Below are positions 1 through 8,718 of a DNA stretch of 64,000 bases, piece after piece. The notes beneath the pieces are model-generated. The model was not told the DNA's origin and searched no databases. It saw only the letters and a list, made by a program, of their open reading frames with translations. The stretch is from Massilia sp. KIM (GTDB taxonomy: Bacteria > Pseudomonadota > Gammaproteobacteria > Burkholderiales > Burkholderiaceae_D), in assembly GCF_002007115.1 (NCBI RefSeq), contig NZ_MVAD01000004.1, positions 1 through 64,000 of the forward strand. The letters run 5' to 3'. Made by a program: the position numbers and the translations under genes. Every line of letters starts with the position of its first letter. Position 1 is the first letter of the stretch.

Positions 1-138
1 AGGATTCGCGATCCTGCCCGCGCCTTTGACCGGTTGGCAGCGCCTCTTGTCGTTTCGCGCTGCCATGGAAAGCATATTACATAGCTCGCGATCTAATTGC
101 AAGCGATTAGTGTAACAAGGTGTAACAGGGCGGCGTCG

Positions 139-168
139 AAAAAAAACCCGTCGGAAGTGTCCGGCGGG
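139..168 (-). terminator. Rho-independent terminator of the LacI-type regulator gene
   Basis: Read on the minus strand, a stem CCCGCCGGA / TCCGACGGG (8 of 9 pairs, 4-base loop) is followed directly by eight T. It lies about 30 bases after the stop codon of the regulator gene and so ends that transcript. Positions 1-138 show no gene that I can support. Confidence 0.85.
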
Positions 169-199
169 CCGCTTGCCACTTGCAGCGGGCTCGCCTGGT

Positions 200-1210
200 T
201 CAGACCAGGCGCACCGACTCGCGCACGACCAGGCTCAAGGGCGGTATCTCGACCGGCGGCTGTTCATGCCCGAGCAGCGACAGCATCATGCGTCCGATGC
301 CGATCCCCGCTTCGTACAGCGGCTGGCGCACCGTGGTCAGCGGCGGCGTGGTGTACATTGAGCTGTGCAGGTCGTCGAAGCCGACGATGGAAATGTCTTC
401 CGGCACCCGGATGTTGCGGCGGTACAGGGCGAGGCGCGCGCCGTAGGCGCTCAGGTCGTTGCTGGCGAAGATGGCGGTGAAGCGCTGGTTCTCGGCCAGC
501 AGCTGGTTCACCGCCAGGAGGCCGCTCGACTCCTGGAAGTCGCCCGGCACCACCAGCCTGGGATCGACCTCGATCTTGTGCCTGGCCAGGGTGTCGTAAT
601 AGCCGGCCAGGCGCGCGCGGGCGTCGCTGTGGTCGGCCGGGCCGGTGATGAAGGCGATGCGGCGATGGCCCTGCTGCACCAGGTAGTCCACCGCTTCGCA
701 GGCGCCGGCGTAGTTGTCCAGGCTAAAGCCCTGCATGCGCTCGCCCGTCATCTTGCGGCCGAAGGCCACGATCGGCACGCGCTTCGAGAAATCCAGGATC
801 TGCTGGTCGCTCATGTGGCCGGTGAGGATGGCCACCCCGTCCACGCGGCGTCCGATCAGGAGTTCGACCCGCTCGGCTTCCTCGTCCGCGTGCCAGTGGC
901 CGCTCATGATCAGGAGCGCGTAGCCGGCCGCCTTGACCGCGTCCTCGATGCCGACCATGGCGCCGTTGAAATAGCCCGATTCCAGGGCCTGGGTCAGCAC
1001 GCCGATGGTTCGGGTGCTGCCCATCTTGAGGCTCTGGGCCAGGCGGTTGGGTTTGTAGTTGAGCTCCCCGATCACGCGCTCGATGCTGCGCCGCTTGTCG
1101 TCGGAGACCTTGGCGGTGCCGTTCAGGAAGCGCGACACCGTGGCGGGAGAGACACCGGCCGCGCTGGCGACCTGATACAGGGTAGTGGTGCTGCTCTCGT
1201 CGTTTTTCAT
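200..1210 (-). CDS. LacI-family transcriptional regulator of the adjacent beta-glucoside operon
   Basis: This 336-residue protein has the LacI/GalR layout. An N-terminal helix-turn-helix is seen at residues about 10-35 (TLYQVASAAGVSPATVSRFL), followed by the hinge region and a periplasmic-binding-protein-like sugar-sensing domain (GVLTQALESGYFNGAMVGIE through IVGFDDLHSSMYTTPPLTTV). I start it at the ATG at 1210. The reading frame continues upstream to a GTG at 1342, but family members begin just before the HTH, and a strong extended -10 box (TGCTATACT) at 1252-1260 puts the transcription start downstream of the longer options. No good Shine-Dalgarno is visible. It is divergent from the GH1/glucokinase/GH9 operon, and the gap carries LacI-type palindromes, so it is probably the local repressor and may control itself. 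The inducing sugar cannot be read from the sequence. Confidence 0.92.
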   Translation of the reverse strand: MKNDESSTTTLYQVASAAGVSPATVSRFLNGTAKVSDDKRRSIERVIGELNYKPNRLAQSLKMGSTRTIGVLTQALESGYFNGAMVGIEDAVKAAGYALLIMSGHWHADEEAERVELLIGRRVDGVAILTGHMSDQQILDFSKRVPIVAFGRKMTGERMQGFSLDNYAGACEAVDYLVQQGHRRIAFITGPADHSDARARLAGYYDTLARHKIEVDPRLVVPGDFQESSGLLAVNQLLAENQRFTAIFASNDLSAYGARLALYRRNIRVPEDISIVGFDDLHSSMYTTPPLTTVRQPLYEAGIGIGRMMLSLLGHEQPPVEIPPLSLVVRESVRLV

Positions 1211-1251
1211 GAATGTGGTCAGGAGGAAGACCGTGGCAACTTGTCTTTTTG

Positions 1252-1260
1252 AGTATAGCA
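1252..1260 (-). promoter_or_regulatory. Extended -10 promoter element of the LacI-type regulator
   Basis: On the minus strand the motif TGCTATACT matches an extended -10 (TGnTATAAT) with one mismatch. No convincing -35 lies 17 bases upstream, as is common for extended -10 promoters. It would start transcription about 35 bases before the ATG at 1210, which supports that start codon. Confidence 0.5.
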
Positions 1261-1344
1261 CGCGTCTATACAGGGCTTCCCCTCCCGCTGGTGCTCCTCG
1301 CCGCGCGCTGCAAGGGCCGTGAAAGCGTTTCATGAACCTCACGA

Positions 1345-1358
1345 TGGTAGCGCTAACG
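1345..1358. promoter_or_regulatory. LacI-family operator with TAGCGCTA core
   Basis: TGGTAGCGCTAACG contains the perfect 8-base palindrome TAGCGCTA (1348-1355). It lies in the divergent region between the LacI-type gene and the beta-glucosidase operon, about 30 bases upstream of the operon's -35 box. The same core with similar flanks occurs twice before the gluconokinase gene (18697-18710 and 18862-18875). LacI-family sugar regulators of proteobacteria commonly use even palindromes with a central CG. Assigning the site to the neighbouring regulator is inference. Confidence 0.55.
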
Positions 1359-1387
1359 CCACACGATGTCTTTTTTCTAAAATCTAT

Positions 1388-1416
1388 TTGACACGGTTTA
1401 TTAGAACACTTTACGA
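1388..1416 (+). promoter_or_regulatory. Sigma-70 promoter of the beta-glucosidase operon
   Basis: A perfect -35 TTGACA (1388-1393) is separated by 17 bases from a weak -10 TTACGA (1411-1416). It points toward the GH1 gene and is immediately followed by a LacI-type palindrome, the expected layout for a repressed sugar operon. Confidence 0.6.
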
Positions 1417-1430
1417 TGAAATCGGTTTCA
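1417..1430. promoter_or_regulatory. LacI-type operator overlapping the operon start site
   Basis: TGAAATCGGTTTCA is a 14-base palindrome (arms TGAAA/TTTCA, central CG), typical of LacI/GalR-family operators. It sits directly downstream of the -10 box at 1411-1416, so a bound repressor would block initiation. It differs in sequence from the TAGCGCTA site 70 bases upstream, so two regulators may act here. Confidence 0.55.
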
Positions 1431-1711
1431 CGACGCCGGCTGCGGTCGTGACCGAGACCGACCTCGCCTTACCCGAAGACCAATAATTCACAAGCTTGGA
1501 GACAGCATGAAGAGGCATTCCAGGTGACCGCCGAACTCGGCCGGCGCTACCGGAACCCCACGCGGCGCAGCGCGCCTGCCGCGCGCGCCGTGGGCGACGA
1601 CAAGATCGACACCAGCGCTCCCAAGGGCCCAGGCCCCGGGCTCACGCCGACTCGGGCGCCGCGCGCCACCGGCATCGAGACCGCTTCCGATTCCTGAACA
1701 GGCCGGCCCCA
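1431..1711 (+). other. Long 5' leader of the beta-glucosidase operon with short reading frames
   Basis: This stretch lies between the promoter and the terminator-like hairpin at 1712-1741. It contains GGAGA followed by an ATG at 1507 that opens only a six-codon frame. A second frame runs from a GTG at 1524 to a TGA at 1695 (57 codons, rich in Arg, Pro and Ala). I do not recognise either product. It may be a leader that controls readthrough or the remnant of a deleted first gene. Positions 1211-1387 hold the divergent regulatory sites and 1742-1773 the GH1 gene's ribosome-binding region, which is weak. Confidence 0.35.
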
Positions 1712-1741
1712 CGGCAGGCTCCTCCGGCAGCCTGCCGTTTT
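1712..1741 (+). terminator. Intrinsic terminator or attenuator upstream of the GH1 gene
   Basis: A perfect 9-bp stem CGGCAGGCT / AGCCTGCCG with an 8-base loop is followed by TTTT. It lies between the only visible promoter (1388-1416) and the beta-glucosidase start at 1774, so it could reduce readthrough into the operon. The short T tract suggests incomplete termination. Confidence 0.6.
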
Positions 1742-1773
1742 CCATTCCAGCTCCACCGCAACCCGAGACAGAC

Positions 1774-3117
1774 ATGAACACGAGCCCCAACTTCGATTTC
1801 AACAACGACTTCCCGCCCGACTTCACCTGGGGCGTCGCGACCAGCTCCTTCCAGATCGAAGGGGCGCACGACGCCGACGGCAAGGGTCCGTCCATCTGGG
1901 ACACGTTCTGCCTCGACCCCGCCAACATCAAGGACCAGAGCGACGGCACGGTAGCCTGCGACCATTACCACCGCTACCGCGAAGACGTCGGCATCATGGC
2001 CTCGCTGGGCGTGGACGCCTACCGCTTCTCGATGGCCTGGGCGCGCGTCCAGCCGGACGGCAAGGGCGCGTGGAACGAGGCCGGCTTCGGCTTCTATGAC
2101 CGCCTGCTGGACGAACTGGCCGCCAGGAAGATCCGCCCCCACCTCACCCTCTACCACTGGGACCTGCCCCAGGGCCTGCAGGACGAGGGCGGCTGGCTCA
2201 ATCGCGACACCGCCCACCGCTTCGCCGACTACGCCCACGAAGTGGCGCGCCGCTTCGGCGACCGCATCGAGGCGATCGCCACCCACAACGAACCCTGGTG
2301 CACGGCCAACCTCGGTTACGGCAACGCCCAGTTCGCGCCCGGCGTGGCCGACCTGAAGCAATCGATCCAGGTCTCGCACCACCTGCTGCTGTCGCACGGC
2401 CTGGCCATGCGCGCCATGCGCGAAGTCGGCAGCCGCGCCAAACTCGGCATCGTGCTGAACCAGTGGACCGCCGACCCGGCGACCGACTCGCCGGAAGACC
2501 GCGCCCTGGCCGAATTCGAGTACGCGCGCTCGACCGCCTGGTTCATGGACCCGATCTTCAAGGGCCATTACCCCGAACTGGCCCTGCGCGGCCACGGCGC
2601 CAACGCGCCCGAGGTGCGCGACGGCGACTTCGACATCATCAGGCAGAAGATCGACTTCCTGGGCTGTAACTACTACTTCCGCGCCTGGTGCAGCAGCGCC
2701 ACCCCGCCGGTCCCGGCCCCGGCCAAGCAGGGCGTCACCGACATGGGCTGGGAGATCTACCCCCAGGGCCTGCCCGAATTGCTCGTCAAGCTCAAGGCAG
2801 AGTATCCTGAGCTGCCGCCGATCTACATCACCGAGAACGGCATGGCCAATCCCGACAAGGTCGCGGACGGCCACGTGCACGACCCCCAGCGCATCGCCTA
2901 TGTGCGCAGCCACCTGCACGCCCTCAAGCAGGCGATGGAGGCGGGCGTGGACGTGCGCGGCTACTTCCTGTGGAGCCTGCTCGACAACTTCGAGTGGAAC
3001 TCGGGCTACAGCAAGCGTTTCGGCATCGTGCACGTGGATTACGCCACCCAGCAGCGCACCCTCAAGGACAGCGCGCTGTGGTACCGCGAATTCATCGCGG
3101 CGCGCGCCAGGGCGTAA
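1774..3117 (+). CDS. GH1 family beta-glucosidase
   Basis: The 447-residue protein is full length for family GH1, which hydrolyses beta-glucosides such as cellobiose from the non-reducing end by a retaining mechanism. The N-terminal signature [15 protein letters not shown], the acid/base motif THNEPW (around residue 170) and the nucleophile motif YITENG (around residue 350) are all present. There is no signal peptide, so it acts in the cytoplasm on imported oligosaccharides. It is the first clear gene of an operon that continues with glucokinase, a permease, a GH9 cellulase and a sugar oxidoreductase. That context supports release of glucose from cello-oligosaccharides. The ribosome-binding site before the ATG is weak. 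Confidence 0.95.
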   Translation: MNTSPNFDFNNDFPPDFTWGVATSSFQIEGAHDADGKGPSIWDTFCLDPANIKDQSDGTVACDHYHRYREDVGIMASLGVDAYRFSMAWARVQPDGKGAWNEAGFGFYDRLLDELAARKIRPHLTLYHWDLPQGLQDEGGWLNRDTAHRFADYAHEVARRFGDRIEAIATHNEPWCTANLGYGNAQFAPGVADLKQSIQVSHHLLLSHGLAMRAMREVGSRAKLGIVLNQWTADPATDSPEDRALAEFEYARSTAWFMDPIFKGHYPELALRGHGANAPEVRDGDFDIIRQKIDFLGCNYYFRAWCSSATPPVPAPAKQGVTDMGWEIYPQGLPELLVKLKAEYPELPPIYITENGMANPDKVADGHVHDPQRIAYVRSHLHALKQAMEAGVDVRGYFLWSLLDNFEWNSGYSKRFGIVHVDYATQQRTLKDSALWYREFIAARARA

Positions 3118-3154
3118 AGCCTGCGCGGGAAAAAGAAAAGAACAAGGAGGAGAC

Positions 3155-4210
3155 ATGCAAGCCAGTTCGATCTACGATGCCCCGCGCCTCTTGGCCGACA
3201 TCGGCGGCACCAACGCGCGCTTCGCGCTGGAGCACGGACCGGGGAACATCGGCGCCATGCTGACCCTGGCCGGCGCCGACTATCCGCGCTTCGAGGACGC
3301 CGTGCGCGCCTACCTGGCGCACAGCAGCGTGCGCGTGCGCCACGCCGTGATCGCGATCGCCAACCCGGTGGACGGCGACGCCATCAGGATGACCAACCAT
3401 CACTGGGCCTTCTCGATCGAGGCCGCGCGCCGCGAACTCGGGCTGGAGACCCTGCTGGTGGTGAACGACTTCACTGCGCTCGCGATGTCGCTGCCGGTGC
3501 TCGCGCCGGGCGACCTGCTGCGCGTCGGCGGCGGGCAGGCCAGGCCGGGCAGCGCCATCGGCCTGGTGGGCGCCGGCACCGGCCTGGGAGTGTCGGGCCT
3601 GGTCCCGGCCGGCGGACGCTGGACCCCGCTGCACAGCGAGGGCGGCCACGTCGCCTTCTCACCCATGGACGAGGCCGAGCTCGAGGTGCTGCGCTATTGC
3701 TGGCAGCGTTACGACCATGTCTCGGCCGAGCGCTTCGTCTCCGGCCCCGGCCTGGCCCTGATCCGCGAGGCGCTGGCGGCCAGCCGCGGCCTCGACGCCG
3801 ACCTCTCGCTGGCGCCGTCCGAGATCGTGGCGCGCGCCCTCGAGGGCGGCGACGCCCTGTGCCGCGCCACCGTGGACTGCTTCTGCGGCATGCTGGGCAC
3901 GGTGGCGGCCAATCTCGCCGTCACCCTCGGCGCCCAGGGCGGCGTCTACATCGGCGGCGGCGTGGTGCCGCGCCTGGGCGACTACTTCGCCAGTTCGCCC
4001 TTCCGCGCGCGCTTCGAGAAGAAGGGGCGCTTTTCGAACTACACCGCCCAGATACCGACCCTCCTGATCACCGCGCCCTATCCGGCGCTGCTGGGCGCCT
4101 CGAGCATCCTGGCCGAGCACCTGGAGCAGCAGGATGCGCCCTCCCCGGCCCGCGCCGGCGGCGCAGCCATCACCACCCCGACCGCGCGAGCCGGCCATGT
4201 CACTTGCTAA
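3155..4210 (+). CDS. glk: Glucokinase
   Basis: The 351-residue protein phosphorylates glucose with ATP. It carries the N-terminal phosphate-binding signature [15 protein letters not shown] and further Glk-type motifs ([53 protein letters not shown]), so it belongs to the bacterial glucokinase (Glk) family rather than to ROK kinases. The ATG at 3155 is preceded by AAGGAGG (3144-3150). It lies 37 bases after the beta-glucosidase stop and overlaps the next gene by 14 bases. Its role is to trap glucose released by the GH1 enzyme as glucose 6-phosphate. The last 20 or so residues are a Pro/Ala-rich extension. Confidence 0.95.
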   Translation: MQASSIYDAPRLLADIGGTNARFALEHGPGNIGAMLTLAGADYPRFEDAVRAYLAHSSVRVRHAVIAIANPVDGDAIRMTNHHWAFSIEAARRELGLETLLVVNDFTALAMSLPVLAPGDLLRVGGGQARPGSAIGLVGAGTGLGVSGLVPAGGRWTPLHSEGGHVAFSPMDEAELEVLRYCWQRYDHVSAERFVSGPGLALIREALAASRGLDADLSLAPSEIVARALEGGDALCRATVDCFCGMLGTVAANLAVTLGAQGGVYIGGGVVPRLGDYFASSPFRARFEKKGRFSNYTAQIPTLLITAPYPALLGASSILAEHLEQQDAPSPARAGGAAITTPTARAGHVTC

Positions 4211-5528
4211 ACGCTCTCCCCTGCTCTGGGTGCCGACCGGCTACTTCACCATGGCCCTCGGCTACGTGATGCTCACCAGCGTCACCGCCATCATGTTCAA
4301 GAACCTGGGCATGGACAATGGCCGCGCCGCCCAGTATTCGAGCCTGCTGATCCTGGCCTACACCATCAAGCCCCTGTTCGCGCCCCTGGTCGAGATGTAC
4401 CGCACCAAGAAGTTCTTCGTGCTCTGGGCCCAGATCCTGATCGGGGCCGGCTTCGCCGGCGTCGCCATCCTGATGGAGCTGCCCGGCTACATGAGCTTCC
4501 TGATGGTGATCTTCTTCGCCCTGTCCTTCATCGGCGCCACCCAGGACATCGCCAGCGACGGCGTCTACGTCACCTCGCTCGACGCCCGCTCGCAGTCGCT
4601 GTACTGCGGCATCCAGAGCCTGTCCTGGAACATCGGCCCGATCGTCGCCGCCGGCGGCATGGTGTTCCTGAGCGGCTACCTGCACACCACCGTATTCGGC
4701 CATGATCCCAAGGTCTTCGGGCCGGACTGGATCGAATCCTGGCGCATCATCTTCCTGCTGGTGGGCGGCCTGACCCTTCTGATGGCGGCCTGGCACTGGC
4801 GCTTCATGCCGGAAGGCGCGCGCGCCGCCGACACGCCCTCCAGCGTGAAGGACGCCGGCCGCATCCTGCTGGACGCCTTCGTCACCCTGTTCCAGAAGAA
4901 GGGCGTGTGGCGCATGATCGCCTTCGCCTTCCTGTTCCGCCTCAGCACCGGCTTCCTCGAGAAGATCGGTCCCTTCTTCATGGTCGACCCGGTGTCCAAG
5001 GGCGGCCTGGGCCTGTCGAACGAGATGCTGGGCCTGATCTACGGCACCTACGGCCTGGCGGCGGTGCTGCTCGGCTCCCTGCTGGGCGGCCTGTACGTGG
5101 CCAAGCGCGGCCTGAAGTCGGTGCTGTTCGTGCTGTGCTGCGCGATCAACATCCCCAACATCACCTTCCTCCTGATGAGCATCTACCTGCCATCGAGTCT
5201 GTTCCTGGTGACCCTGGGCGTGGTGGTCGAGAAGTTCTTCTTCGGCTTCGGCGCGGTCGGCTTCATGATCTACCTGATGCAGCAGCTCGCGCCGGGCAAG
5301 TACACCACCACCCACTACGCCTTCGGCACCGGCCTGATGGGCCTGTGCAACCTGGTGACCGGCGTGGTCTCCGGCCACCTCCAGGAAATGATGGGCTACG
5401 TCAGCTACTTCGTGTTCGTGATGGTCGCCACCATCCCGTCCTTCCTGGCCACCTGGTTCGCCCCCTTCCACCACGACGACGGCAGCCAGCCTGCCGCGAA
5501 TGCCGACGGCAAGGCGGTGCCCGCATGA
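4197..5528 (+). CDS. MFS transporter, AmpG-like, probably for beta-glucosides
   Basis: This 443-residue polytopic protein has about twelve hydrophobic segments, the size of the major facilitator superfamily. The segment [16 protein letters not shown] resembles the conserved loop of AmpG/SLC33-type permeases, which carry large amphipathic sugars such as muropeptides. In this operon, between glucokinase and a cellulase, the substrate is more likely a cello-oligosaccharide or glucose. That assignment is inference. The start at 4197 overlaps the end of glk by 14 bases, and the stop overlaps the next start as ATGA. An upstream in-frame start at 4134 would add only a Pro/Ala-rich stretch inside glk. 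Confidence 0.85.
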   Translation: MSLAKRSPLLWVPTGYFTMALGYVMLTSVTAIMFKNLGMDNGRAAQYSSLLILAYTIKPLFAPLVEMYRTKKFFVLWAQILIGAGFAGVAILMELPGYMSFLMVIFFALSFIGATQDIASDGVYVTSLDARSQSLYCGIQSLSWNIGPIVAAGGMVFLSGYLHTTVFGHDPKVFGPDWIESWRIIFLLVGGLTLLMAAWHWRFMPEGARAADTPSSVKDAGRILLDAFVTLFQKKGVWRMIAFAFLFRLSTGFLEKIGPFFMVDPVSKGGLGLSNEMLGLIYGTYGLAAVLLGSLLGGLYVAKRGLKSVLFVLCCAINIPNITFLLMSIYLPSSLFLVTLGVVVEKFFFGFGAVGFMIYLMQQLAPGKYTTTHYAFGTGLMGLCNLVTGVVSGHLQEMMGYVSYFVFVMVATIPSFLATWFAPFHHDDGSQPAANADGKAVPA

Positions 5529-7717
5529 AGCGCCTGTTCCCCTTCCTCCTGCTGGCCTGCGGGCCGGCGCTGGCGCAGACCGGCGCCATCAAGCTCAACC
5601 AGATCGGCTTCCTGCCCCAGTCGCAGAAGCTGGCCGTGGTGCCGCAAGGCGCCGGCGGCGACCGCTTCGAGCTGGTCGGCGCCGACGGCAAGACCGCCTT
5701 TTCCGGCGTGCTGGGCGCGGCGGTGTCCTGGGACGCTTCCGGCGAAACCGTGCGCGTGGCCGATTTTTCCTGGCTCGGCACGCCGGGAAGCTACCGGCTC
5801 AAGGTCGCGGGCCTGCCGCCCTCCGACCCCTTCACGGTGGCGGCGGACGGCTACCGCGCCCTGAACAGCGCGGCCCTGAAGGCTTTCTACTTCAACCGCA
5901 GCGCGATCGCGCTCGCACCGGAGTACGCCGGGCAGTGGGCGCGCGCGGCCGGCCATCCGGACACCCGGGTGCTGGTGCACACCTCGGCCGCGTCCAAGGC
6001 CCGGCCGGCGGGCACGGCGATCTCCAGCCCCAAGGGCTGGTACGACGCCGGCGACTACAACAAGTACGTGGTCAATTCCGGCATCTCGACCTATACCCTG
6101 CTGGCCGCCTTCGAGCACTTCCCGGCCTGGTTCGCCCAGGACATCGCGATTCCCGAGTCCGGCAACGGCGTGCCCGACATCCTCGACGAGGCGATGTGGA
6201 ACCTGGAATGGATGCTCAGCATGCAGGACCCGGCCGACGGCGGCGTCTACCACAAGCTGACCAACCTGCGCTTCGACGGCATGGTGATGCCGGATGCGGC
6301 GACCAGGGAGCGCTACGTGGTCGCCAAGAGCACCGCCGCCGCCCTCGACTTCGCCGCCACCATGGCCGCCGCCAGCCGCGTGCTGGCCGGCTACGACAAA
6401 CAGTGGCCGGGCATGTCCAAGCGCATGCTGGACGCGGCCGAACGCGCCTGGCGCTGGGCCGAGGCCAATCCGGCGCTGCTGTTCAAGAATCCGAAGGACG
6501 TCGTCACCGGCGAATACGGCGACGCCCACCTAGAGGACGAATTCGCCTGGGCCGCGGCCGAGCTCTTCATCACCACCGGCAAGGACCTCTACCTCAAGGC
6601 CCTGCGCCCCGAGACCGTGGCCGCCACCACGCCCTCCTGGAGCGACGTGCGCGGCCTGGCCTGGATGTCGCTGGCCCACCACCGCGAGCGCCTCGGCCCG
6701 CAGTTCGACCGCAGCCTGATCGCCAGCCGCATCGACGGCCTGGCCCAGGGCCTGGCCGCCGAATGGAAGCGCTCGGCCTACCGCGTGCCCACGCGCGGCG
6801 CCGACATGGTCTGGGGCAGCAGCGCCGTCACCCTCAACCAAGCCATGATGCTGCTCCAGGCCTACCGCCTGAACGGCAAGCAGGACTACCTGCTGGCGGC
6901 CCAGTCCGGCCTCGACTATGTCCTGGGCCGCAATGCCACCGGCCTGTCCTTCGTGACCGGCTTCGGCGCGCGCCAGGTGCTGCAGCCGCACCACCGGCCC
7001 TCGATCGCCGACGGGGTCGACGCGCCGGTGCCGGGCTGGCTGTCCGGCGGCCCGAATCCGGGCCAGCAGGACGCCAAGGATTGCCCGCCCTACCCGAGCA
7101 AGCTGCCCGCCCTGTCCTTCATCGACCACGCCTGCAGCTATGCCAGCAACGAGGTCGCAATCAACTGGAACGCGCCGCTCGTCTACGTGAGCGCGGCGCT
7201 GTCCGAACTCACGCCCAAGGTCCGCCCCCTCAAAGCCATGAACGACAAGCTCGTACCCCTCGACCTGCTGCTGCGCCAGGAGCAGCTGCTGCAATTCGAC
7301 CGCTTCGACAACGACACCGCCCTCGAGATCGGCCTCAAGCTGGTCGAGATGGCGCGCGCGCAGAAGAAGGCCGTCACGGTGGAGATCGCCCGCAACGGCA
7401 CCGTGCTGTTCGCGCACGGCATGAACGGCACCTCGCGCGACAACTTCGACTGGATCCGCCGCAAGAGCAACCTGGTCAACCGAACCGGCCACAGCTCCTT
7501 CTACACCCACAACCAGGTGCGCCTGAACGGCGGCGACCACGACGCCATTCCCGCCCTCGATCCACGCGAGTACGCGGCCCATGGCGGCTCCTTCCCCCTG
7601 ATCATCAAAGGCACCGGCCAGGTCGGCACCATCACGGTCTCGGGGCTGCCGGGCGTGGAAGACCATGCGATGGTGGTCAATGCGCTGAAGGACTACCTGA
7701 AAGTGGAGGGCATCTGA
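5525..7717 (+). CDS. Exported GH9 endoglucanase fused to a C-terminal UPF0303 domain
   Basis: This 730-residue protein begins with a signal peptide ([18 protein letters not shown]). A cellulase Ig-like N-terminal domain follows (IKLNQIGFLPQSQKLAVV, residues about 20-105), then a GH9 catalytic domain (about 110-560). The GH9 nucleophile/base region GWYDAGDYNKYV, the His region LQPHHRPS and the acid region NEVAINWNAP are present. GH9 enzymes cleave beta-1,4-glucans. After residue about 571 the frame continues into 159 residues matching UPF0303/heme-degrading-domain proteins (LALEIGLKL-type core, RKSNLVNRTGHSSF, EYAAHGGSFPL, TVSGLPGVEDHAMVV). Such proteins are normally stand-alone. An in-frame ATG at 7238 marks where a separate gene would begin. 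The gene overlaps its neighbours by 4 and 1 bases. Confidence 0.92.
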   Translation: MKRLFPFLLLACGPALAQTGAIKLNQIGFLPQSQKLAVVPQGAGGDRFELVGADGKTAFSGVLGAAVSWDASGETVRVADFSWLGTPGSYRLKVAGLPPSDPFTVAADGYRALNSAALKAFYFNRSAIALAPEYAGQWARAAGHPDTRVLVHTSAASKARPAGTAISSPKGWYDAGDYNKYVVNSGISTYTLLAAFEHFPAWFAQDIAIPESGNGVPDILDEAMWNLEWMLSMQDPADGGVYHKLTNLRFDGMVMPDAATRERYVVAKSTAAALDFAATMAAASRVLAGYDKQWPGMSKRMLDAAERAWRWAEANPALLFKNPKDVVTGEYGDAHLEDEFAWAAAELFITTGKDLYLKALRPETVAATTPSWSDVRGLAWMSLAHHRERLGPQFDRSLIASRIDGLAQGLAAEWKRSAYRVPTRGADMVWGSSAVTLNQAMMLLQAYRLNGKQDYLLAAQSGLDYVLGRNATGLSFVTGFGARQVLQPHHRPSIADGVDAPVPGWLSGGPNPGQQDAKDCPPYPSKLPALSFIDHACSYASNEVAINWNAPLVYVSAALSELTPKVRPLKAMNDKLVPLDLLLRQEQLLQFDRFDNDTALEIGLKLVEMARAQKKAVTVEIARNGTVLFAHGMNGTSRDNFDWIRRKSNLVNRTGHSSFYTHNQVRLNGGDHDAIPALDPREYAAHGGSFPLIIKGTGQVGTITVSGLPGVEDHAMVVNALKDYLKVEGI
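7238..7717 (+). other. UPF0303 domain region in frame with the GH9 gene
   Basis: The last 159 codons of the GH9 reading frame form a complete UPF0303-type domain (MNDKLVPLDLLLRQEQ through the stop). Its length and start match a free-standing protein of this small family, related to GlcG/HbpS-like folds. It could be read as a fused domain or translated internally from the ATG at 7238, although no clear Shine-Dalgarno precedes that codon. As a fused domain it would be exported with the cellulase. As a separate product it would stay in the cytoplasm. Confidence 0.6.
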
Positions 7718-8712
7718 TGAGCGCGGCACAAGACCAGCCGGTACGCTGGGGCATCCTCGGCACCGGCCGCATCGCCCACGATTTCGCCAAGGGCCTGCGC
7801 GACGCCCCCAATGCCGTGCTGGCGGCGGTGGGCTCGCGCACCCTCGACGGCGCGCGCGCCTTCGCGGAGGAATTCGGCGTTCCCGCTGCCTATGGTTCCT
7901 ACGGCGAACTGGCGCTGGCGCCGGACGTGGACATCATCTACATCGGCACCCCGCACCCGATGCACGCCGAGAACGCGGTCCTGGCCCTGCGCGGCGGCAA
8001 GGCGGTGCTGTGCGAGAAGCCCTTCGCCATGAACCGGCGCGAAGCCGGCGAGGTGGTGGCCCTGGCGCGCGCCAAGAACCTGTTCCTGATGGAGGCGATG
8101 TGGACCCGCTTCATGCCGGCCATCGCCGAGGTCAAGCGCATCATCGCCTCGGGCGAGATCGGCACGGTGACCCAGGTCCACGCCGACTTCGGCTTCTCGG
8201 CCACCACCGACCCGGCGCACCGCATCAACAACCGCGAGCTGGGCGGCGGCGCCCTGCTCGACCTGGGCATCTATCCGCTCTCGATCGCCTGCGCCCTGCT
8301 GGGCAAGGTCGACACGGTGCAGGCCCAGGCCATCATGGGCGAGACCGGCGTGGATCTCACGACCGCCTTCACCATGAAGCATGCGGGCGGCACCCTGTCG
8401 ATCTGCAGCTGCTCGATGCGGGCGCGTTCCGGTTCCGAGATGACCGTCTCCGGCACCAAGGGCAGCGTGCGCATGCACCGCATGTTCCACCTCGCGACCA
8501 GGGTGACGGTCGACCTGGTGGACGGCAGCTCGCGCACGATCGACACCCCTTACCTCGGCAACGGCTACACCCACGAGGCGATCGAGGCCGGCCGCTGCCT
8601 GCGCGAGGGCGCGCTCGAGCATCCCCTGATGACCCACGAGGACACCCTCAGTCTGATGGGCTTGCTGGACACGATCCGCAAGCAGATCGGGCTGCGCTAT
8701 CCCAGCGACTGA
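7717..8712 (+). CDS. Gfo/Idh/MocA-family sugar oxidoreductase
   Basis: The 331-residue protein has an N-terminal Rossmann fold (VRWGILGTGRIAHDFAKG), the family's EKP motif (AVLCEKPFAMN, around residue 98) and a C-terminal alpha/beta substrate domain with GGGALLDLGIYPLSIA. Members use NAD(P) to oxidise or reduce sugars, inositols and dihydrodiols. There is no signal peptide, so it is cytoplasmic. It is coupled to the cellulase gene by a TGATG overlap and ends the operon, facing the porin gene with only six bases between stops. Its substrate is probably glucose or a glucoside derivative, inferred from the operon only. Confidence 0.88.
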   Translation: MSAAQDQPVRWGILGTGRIAHDFAKGLRDAPNAVLAAVGSRTLDGARAFAEEFGVPAAYGSYGELALAPDVDIIYIGTPHPMHAENAVLALRGGKAVLCEKPFAMNRREAGEVVALARAKNLFLMEAMWTRFMPAIAEVKRIIASGEIGTVTQVHADFGFSATTDPAHRINNRELGGGALLDLGIYPLSIACALLGKVDTVQAQAIMGETGVDLTTAFTMKHAGGTLSICSCSMRARSGSEMTVSGTKGSVRMHRMFHLATRVTVDLVDGSSRTIDTPYLGNGYTHEAIEAGRCLREGALEHPLMTHEDTLSLMGLLDTIRKQIGLRYPSD

Positions 8713-8718
8713 GCCGCC

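Noticed and set aside
1320..1332. TGAAAGCGTTTCA as a third operator in the bgl control region
   Set aside because: The arms are separated by three rather than four bases, so it lacks the central CG symmetry of the LacI-type site at 1417-1430.
1211..1333. N-terminal extension of the LacI-type regulator (GTG at 1342 or ATG at 1333, the latter with GAGG upstream)
   Set aside because: It would place 41-44 Arg-rich residues before the HTH, unlike the family, and would begin upstream of the extended -10 at 1252-1260.
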